Below are positions 59,155 to 64,000 of a stretch of DNA of 64,000 nucleotides, in pieces. Under the pieces are notes generated by a model. It worked only from the letters and a program-made list of their open reading frames with translations, was not told the DNA's origin and searched no databases. This DNA comes from Variovorax boronicumulans (GTDB lineage Bacteria; Pseudomonadota; Gammaproteobacteria; Burkholderiales; Burkholderiaceae_C), in contig NZ_JAAAFX010000004.1 of assembly GCF_019352895.1 (NCBI RefSeq), forward strand, positions 2,295,593 through 2,359,592, read 5' to 3'. How positions within the stretch are numbered: the first letter of the stretch is position 1; every line of letters starts with the position of its first letter. The translations under genes were made by a program, and so were the position numbers.

Positions 59155-60744
59155 TCAGCGCAACGTCGGCGCCAGCACATAGCCGCCGCGCCCGTTCTGC
59201 TTGGCCTGGTACATGGCCTTGTCGGCGGCGGCGAGCAGGTCTTCCGGCGTGGCGCCGCCATCGGTGAGCACGATGCCGATCGACACGCCCATGGCCATGT
59301 CGGCATGCCGCAATTGCAGCGGCAGTGCGACGGCATCGATGCACTGCTGCGCCAGCGCGAGCACCGCATGTTCGGCCGGGTCGGAGAAGTTGGCCGCCAC
59401 CAGCACGAATTCGTCGCCACCGATGCGTGCCACCGTGTCGCTGTGCCGCACCAGGCTCATGAGCCGGCGGGCCGTTTCGCGCAGTGCCTTGTCGCCCGCT
59501 TCGTGGCCGAAGGTGTCGTTGAGACGCTTGAAACCGTCGAGGTCGAGGTAGAGCACGGCCACCAGGTTCGCTTCCCGTTTGGCGCGCGCCAGCATCTGCT
59601 GCAGCCGGTCGTCCAGCAATTTGCGATTGGGCAGGCCGGTGAGCGTGTCGTGATGGGCCAGGCGCCTCAACTCGGCCTGATGCTGGAGCAGCTTGGCGAG
59701 CAGGCGGTTGAAGGCCGTCGTGAGGTGGCCGATCTCGTCGTTGCGCACCACCCGCAGCGGCGCCAGCTCGATTTCGCCGCGCGTCATCCTGTCGGCCTGG
59801 TGGGCGGCGCGCATGAGCGGGCGCAGCAGCCAGGCCATGGCCAGGCCGATCAGTACCAGCACGGTCGCCACGGCCGGGGCGCGCTGCTGGAGGATGAAGT
59901 GCTGCATGCGCGCCACCGGTGCCAGCGCTTCGGCCACGGGCAGGCGTGCCACGATGAACCAGCCGCTGCTGGGCACCGACGCGATGGCCGAGATTTCCTC
60001 GATGCCTTGGGCGTTGATCGTCTTGCCGCTGCCGCGAAAACCCGTCATCGCCCGGTCGTGCAGCAGGTTCACGCCCACTGGCGGTGTCGGTGTGAGCGAC
60101 ATCGCGGCCTCCGTCGATGCGACGAAGAGATGGTCTTCGGGCGAGACGACGAGGATGCCGCCCGTCTTGCCCACGCGTCCGGACTGCAGATGGTCGAGCA
60201 GCCCGTCGGCCGACATGTCGGCCGTGCCCAGCAGCAGGGCCATCACTTCGCCCTCGGGGTTGCGGATGGGCACGGCCATGGGCAGGGCCGAATGGCGGGT
60301 GCCAGGGGTCGTCAATGGCCGCCCCAGCGTGGCGCGGCCTGCGCTTGCGCCCTTGAATTCCGAGCTGTCGACGCCGATCCGGCCGCTGCCGTCGAGGCGC
60401 TCGCCCGCGAGGTCGCTGACCGTCAGGCCCAGCGAGAAGGTGGGGCTGAGCTCGCTGCGTTCCTCGAGCCAGGCGCGCAGTTGCAGCGGTTGCGCGAGCA
60501 ACGCCGGCGGCACGCGGGTCGCCAGGCGTTCGAGGAAGGTCAAGCGCTCGCGCAGGTAGTTGTCGACGTCGCGGGCCACGTAGTCGGCCAGGGCGGTCTG
60601 CTGGGCCGCGACCGACGCCGTCAGGTCCTTGCGCAGGAATCGACTGAGCTGAAAGTAGCTGGCGGCGGTGCCCACGGTGGCCATCAGCAGGCCCATCACG
60701 ACCAGGCGGGTGATCAGGCTGCTTGTCAATTTTTGGAGTTTCAC
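59155..60744 (-). CDS. Membrane diguanylate cyclase (sensor, HAMP, GGDEF)
   Basis: 529 residues from a GTG at 60744; the frame opens further upstream, but without ATG or membrane-protein character. Transmembrane helix 1 at about 11-32, a periplasmic sensor domain of about 250 residues, transmembrane helix 2 (AVATVLVLIGLAMAWLL), HAMP (RPLMRAAHQADRMTRGEIELA), then the GGDEF domain. The catalytic motif GGDEF at 442-446 is intact, and an inhibitory I-site RxxD (RHSD) lies five residues before it, so it should make cyclic di-GMP with product inhibition. The signal sensed is unknown. Confidence 0.92.
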   Translation of the reverse strand: MKLQKLTSSLITRLVVMGLLMATVGTAASYFQLSRFLRKDLTASVAAQQTALADYVARDVDNYLRERLTFLERLATRVPPALLAQPLQLRAWLEERSELSPTFSLGLTVSDLAGERLDGSGRIGVDSSEFKGASAGRATLGRPLTTPGTRHSALPMAVPIRNPEGEVMALLLGTADMSADGLLDHLQSGRVGKTGGILVVSPEDHLFVASTEAAMSLTPTPPVGVNLLHDRAMTGFRGSGKTINAQGIEEISAIASVPSSGWFIVARLPVAEALAPVARMQHFILQQRAPAVATVLVLIGLAMAWLLRPLMRAAHQADRMTRGEIELAPLRVVRNDEIGHLTTAFNRLLAKLLQHQAELRRLAHHDTLTGLPNRKLLDDRLQQMLARAKREANLVAVLYLDLDGFKRLNDTFGHEAGDKALRETARRLMSLVRHSDTVARIGGDEFVLVAANFSDPAEHAVLALAQQCIDAVALPLQLRHADMAMGVSIGIVLTDGGATPEDLLAAADKAMYQAKQNGRGGYVLAPTLR

Positions 60745-61100
60745 TCGGGCGGCGCGTCGGGGAGCAGGGGAGGGGGAGGCTGCGCGGAGCCTCCGTCCCG
60801 AGGCGCCGCGGCCGGTGCCAGGGGGCGGGAGAAGATACCCCGAAGCCGCAAAGATTGCTTGCGCTTTCGGTGGCTGTGTGAACGATGCTTGCCGACGTCG
60901 TGCAAAGGGTGCCGATGAAACGCGGCACAATCATCGAAGCGGGCCGCCCGATGCCTCTTCGTTTTCCTGCGTCTGTTCGCCAGGGCAGGAGGCAGGGGCT
61001 GCGAACCCATGGGGCGCGGGCACCCTGCGTGCCTGTCGCGCCGGCATCAAGAAAGGCCCCCAACGTGTGTTGCGGGCTTCTTCATCTGGAACGTTCCTCG
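60745..61100. other. Gap between the diguanylate cyclase and greB genes
   Basis: About 356 bases between divergent genes. The long open frames in it lack codon bias of real genes, ribosome-binding sites or recognisable domains. It must hold the promoters of both genes; none could be picked with confidence. Confidence 0.4.
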
Positions 61101-61676
61101 ATGAGCAAGGCATTCACCAAAGAGTCCGAGTCCGAAGACGACGACGCAGGCGAGACCGGCGGCGCCCCGCCGTTGCCGGCCGGTTCCAAGAACTACATGA
61201 CACCCGGCGGCTACGTGCGGCTGCGCGATGAACTGCTCGCGCTGATGGATGTGGAGCGGCCCAAGGTGGTCGAGGCGGTGCACTGGGCCGCCAAGAACGG
61301 CGACCGTTCCGAGAATGGCGACTACCTCTACGGCAAGAAGCGCCTGCGCGAGATCGACCGCCGGATCCGTTTCCTGACCAAGCGCCTCGAAGTGGCGGAG
61401 GTGACCGAGCCCTCGGTCCACCACGGCAGCGACCAGGTCTTCTTCGGCGCCACCGTGCGCTACGCCGACGAGGCCTCGGGCGAGGAGCGCTGCGTGACCA
61501 TCCTGGGCATCGACGAGGCCGACAGCGCGCAGTCGCAGGTGAGCTGGATCTCGCCGATCGCGCGTGCACTGTTGCGCTCGCGCGAGGGAGACGTGGTCAA
61601 GCTCGCCACCCCGGGCGGGATGCGGGAACTGGAGATCCTCAGCGTGAGCTACCCGCCGCCGCCGGGCTCGGCCTGA
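61101..61676 (+). CDS. greB: Transcription elongation factor GreB
   Basis: Stimulates cleavage of backtracked RNA by RNA polymerase. 191 residues. After an acidic N-terminal stretch of about 25 residues, the coiled-coil domain begins (YMTPGGYVRLRDELLAL) and carries GDRSENGDYLYGKKRLREIDRRIRFL, whose acidic tip and YLYGKK are diagnostic for GreB over GreA. The ATG at 61101 was chosen for the family N-terminus SKAFTKE. It converges on the RelA/SpoT gene, 16 bases apart. Confidence 0.95.
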   Translation: MSKAFTKESESEDDDAGETGGAPPLPAGSKNYMTPGGYVRLRDELLALMDVERPKVVEAVHWAAKNGDRSENGDYLYGKKRLREIDRRIRFLTKRLEVAEVTEPSVHHGSDQVFFGATVRYADEASGEERCVTILGIDEADSAQSQVSWISPIARALLRSREGDVVKLATPGGMRELEILSVSYPPPPGSA

Positions 61677-61692
61677 GCAGGCCGCGCGGCGC

Positions 61693-63948
61693 TCAGGTCG
61701 CGGGGACCGTGCGCTCGGCCGACAGCACCGAAGCGCCGCGCCTGACGGTGCGCAGCACCGCCTCGAGATGCGTGCGGTCGCGCACGGAAATCACGAAGCG
61801 CAGGTCGGTCGAGTCCTGAGGCGTCTCGTCGGCCATCTCGACGTGCGTGATGTCGGCTTCGGCATCGGCCAGCGTCGAGGCCACGCGTGCCAGCACGCCC
61901 TTGTCGTTGCGCACGGTGATCACCACGCCGGTCTCGAAGGTGCGCATCGGTTCGTCGGCCCACTCGACTGCGAAGAAGCGCTCGCTGTCCTTGTAGTGCA
62001 GGCGCTGGCCGACACCGCAGTTCTCGGTGTGGACGACCAGGCCTTCTCCGTGGCCCAGGTAGCCGACGATCGGGTCGCCCGGAATCGGCCGGCAGCACAG
62101 CGCGAAACGCACCGAGGAGTTCTCGCTGCCGTCGAGCGTGACCGCGCCCTGCGAGACGCTCTCGTGTGCCGTGAAGCGTTCGCGGCTGAGCATCAGCGCA
62201 TCGGGCTTCTCGCCGCGTTCGGCCATCAGCGCCATCAGCCGCTTGGCCACGATGCTGGCGATGCGCTTGCCCAGCCCGATGTCGGTCAGCAGTTCGGCGC
62301 GGCTGCGGTTGCCGGTGAAGCGCAGCAGCCGCTCCCACAGCGCCTGGTGTTCGGTGTCGTCGGCCGGCATCTTGCCCAGGCCTTCGGCGCGCAGCGCCTG
62401 CGCCAGCAGTTTCTCGCCCAGGCCCTCGGACTCGGCATGCGCCAGCGTCTTGAGGTAGTGCCGGATCTTCGAGCGTGCGCGCCCGGTGCGCACGAAGCCG
62501 AGCCAGGCCGGGTTGGGCGTGGAGACCGGCGCCGTGATGACTTCCACCACGTCGCCGTTCTTCAGTTCGGTGCGCAGCGGCACCTGGTCGCCGTTGATGC
62601 GCGCGGCCGAGGTGTGGTCGCCGATGTTGCTGTGGATCGCGTAGGCGAAGTCCACCACCGTGGCGCCGCGCGGCAGCGCCATGATCTGGCTCTTGGGCGT
62701 GAACACGTAGACCGCATCGGGGAACAGGTCGACCTTGACGTGGTCCCAGAACTCGGCCGCATCGCGGGTCTCGTCCTGGATGTCGAGCAGCGACTGCAGC
62801 CACTTGGCGCCGAGCCGGTCGCTGGGCGCGGTGCTGGGTTCGGCCGCCTTGTAGAGCCAGTGCGCGGCCACGCCGGATTCGGCCACCACGTTCATGGCTT
62901 CGGTGCGCAGCTGGAACTCGACGTTGACGCTGGCCGGACCCACCAGCGTGGTGTGCAGCGACTGGTAGCCGTTGAGCTTGGCGATCGCGATGTGGTCCTT
63001 GAACTTGCCCGGCAGCGGCTTGTACATCTGGTGCAGGATGCCCAGGCCGGTGTAGCAGGCGATCACGTTCGGCAGGATCAGCCGGAAGCCGTAGATGTCG
63101 GTGACCTGGGCGAAGCTCAGGTGCTTGTCCTCCATCTTGCGGTAGATGGAGTAGAGCGTCTTCTCTCGGCCCGCGAGGCGCAGGCTCATCCCGGCTTCGC
63201 CGAAGGCGGCTTCGACCTCCTTCTGAACCTTCTGGATCAGGTCGCGCCGTCGGCCGCGGGCCTTGGCCACGGCCTTGGACAGGATCGCGTAGCGCCAGGG
63301 CCGCAGGTGGCGGAACGACAGCTCCTGCAGCTCGCGGTAGGTCTGGTTCAGGCCCAGCCGGTAGGCGATGGGCGCGTAGATCTCCAGCGTCTCGTTGGAG
63401 ATGCGGGCCCATTTCTCGCGCGGCGCATCGTCGAGCGTGCGCATGTTGTGCGTGCGGTCGGCCAGCTTGACCAGAATGACGCGCACATCGCGCGCCATCG
63501 CCAGCAGCATCTTGCGGAAGGACTCGGCCTGGTTCTCCTCGCGGGTGTTGAACTGCAGCTTGTCGAGCTTGGTCAGGCCGTCGACCAGTTCGGCGACCGG
63601 GGCGCCGAAGCGCTCGATCAGTTCGGACTTGGTGACGCCGCAGTCTTCGATCGCGTCGTGCAGCAGCGCAGCCATCAGGGCCTGGGCGTCGAGCTTCCAC
63701 TCGGCGCATTGCGCGGCCACCGCGATCGGGTGCGTGATGTAGGGCTCGCCGCTGTTGCGCAGCTGGCCCAGGTGGGCCTCGTCGGCGAAGCGGTAGGCGC
63801 GCCGGACCAGCTCGGTGTCGTCGGCGTTGAGGTAGTCGAGCCGCGCCGTCAGGGCCGCGAAGCTGGCGGCGGCTGCATTCAGCGCAGCCGGACTCGGCCG
63901 CGGGTTGCTCCGAGGTGCATTGGTTTGGGGCTTGACGACCGCGCTCAT
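61693..63948 (-). CDS. spoT: Bifunctional (p)ppGpp synthetase/hydrolase, SpoT type
   Basis: 751 residues from the ATG at 63948. The HD hydrolase domain is intact (ALLHDAIEDCG, VKLADRTHNMRTL). The synthetase domain has GREKTLYSIYRKM, DIYGFRLI and KLNGYQSLHT; its charge motif reads KFKD, of the basic RxKD type of bifunctional enzymes rather than the acidic ExDD of RelA. The TGS domain (VYVFTPKSQIMALPRGATVVDFAYAIHS) and a C-terminal ACT domain follow. Controls the stringent response. Confidence 0.95.
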   Translation of the reverse strand: MSAVVKPQTNAPRSNPRPSPAALNAAAASFAALTARLDYLNADDTELVRRAYRFADEAHLGQLRNSGEPYITHPIAVAAQCAEWKLDAQALMAALLHDAIEDCGVTKSELIERFGAPVAELVDGLTKLDKLQFNTREENQAESFRKMLLAMARDVRVILVKLADRTHNMRTLDDAPREKWARISNETLEIYAPIAYRLGLNQTYRELQELSFRHLRPWRYAILSKAVAKARGRRRDLIQKVQKEVEAAFGEAGMSLRLAGREKTLYSIYRKMEDKHLSFAQVTDIYGFRLILPNVIACYTGLGILHQMYKPLPGKFKDHIAIAKLNGYQSLHTTLVGPASVNVEFQLRTEAMNVVAESGVAAHWLYKAAEPSTAPSDRLGAKWLQSLLDIQDETRDAAEFWDHVKVDLFPDAVYVFTPKSQIMALPRGATVVDFAYAIHSNIGDHTSAARINGDQVPLRTELKNGDVVEVITAPVSTPNPAWLGFVRTGRARSKIRHYLKTLAHAESEGLGEKLLAQALRAEGLGKMPADDTEHQALWERLLRFTGNRSRAELLTDIGLGKRIASIVAKRLMALMAERGEKPDALMLSRERFTAHESVSQGAVTLDGSENSSVRFALCCRPIPGDPIVGYLGHGEGLVVHTENCGVGQRLHYKDSERFFAVEWADEPMRTFETGVVITVRNDKGVLARVASTLADAEADITHVEMADETPQDSTDLRFVISVRDRTHLEAVLRTVRRGASVLSAERTVPAT

Positions 63949-64000
63949 TGACAACACTGTAGCGCGGGCCCCGTGGCCTCGCGTCCGGGCATAAAAAAAG

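Overview
The window is very GC-rich, densely coding bacterial DNA with high-GC third-position codon use. Several gene orders are typical of Betaproteobacteria of the Burkholderiales: lolB-ispE-tRNA(Gln)-prs-rplY-pth, rsmD-coaD, recN-nadK diverging from hrcA, and mutM/mutY flanking a dynamin-like GTPase. Together with three kinds of GC-rich hairpin repeats between genes, this suggests Comamonadaceae, probably Variovorax or a close relative. The genus is an inference. No rRNA, CRISPR array, insertion sequence or prophage was seen.

Layout. 1-816: decayed coding remnants with an imperfect 220-base tandem duplication, then a small FHA protein. 1214-10713: housekeeping and metabolism (ftsY, a pair of M16 peptidases, an ArgP/ArgO pair, rsmD, coaD, and pxpB-pxpC-pxpA for 5-oxoprolinase). 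11077-12549: an alpha/beta hydrolase and a histidine phosphatase, read away from each other. 12574-25024: twelve genes in a row on the minus strand, namely a dipeptide-type ABC transporter, an amidase, a TTC38-like TPR protein, a phosphoribosyltransferase, and a NitT/TauT-type ABC transporter with its own GntR regulator. 25087-40483: mainly core genes (ferredoxin, pth, rplY, prs, tRNA-Gln, ispE, lolB, a TPR protein, mutM, dynamin-like GTPase, mutY, rapZ, recN, nadK, hrcA). 40512-40588: tRNA-Ile2.

40697-54134 is the most interesting block. Ten minus-strand genes run in transcription order: enoyl-CoA hydratase, feruloyl-CoA synthase-like ligase, SDR dehydrogenase, branched-chain-type ABC transporter (binding protein, LivH, fused LivM-LivG, LivF), tannase/feruloyl esterase family lipoprotein, acyl-CoA dehydrogenase, MarR regulator. 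An amidohydrolase gene diverges from the head of this run. In the 104-base divergent gap an inverted repeat coincides with the -35 and -10 of a good sigma70-like promoter. I read the block as uptake, ester cleavage, CoA activation and beta-oxidation-like side-chain shortening of hydroxycinnamates or related phenylpropanoids, controlled by a MarR protein. The amidohydrolase would be the beta-ketoacyl-CoA hydrolase.

54165-63948: a sterol desaturase-family membrane protein, a membrane-bound PQQ-dependent dehydrogenase, a TetR regulator with a likely operator, tRNA-Arg with a textbook terminator, a membrane diguanylate cyclase, greB, and a bifunctional RelA/SpoT protein at the right edge.
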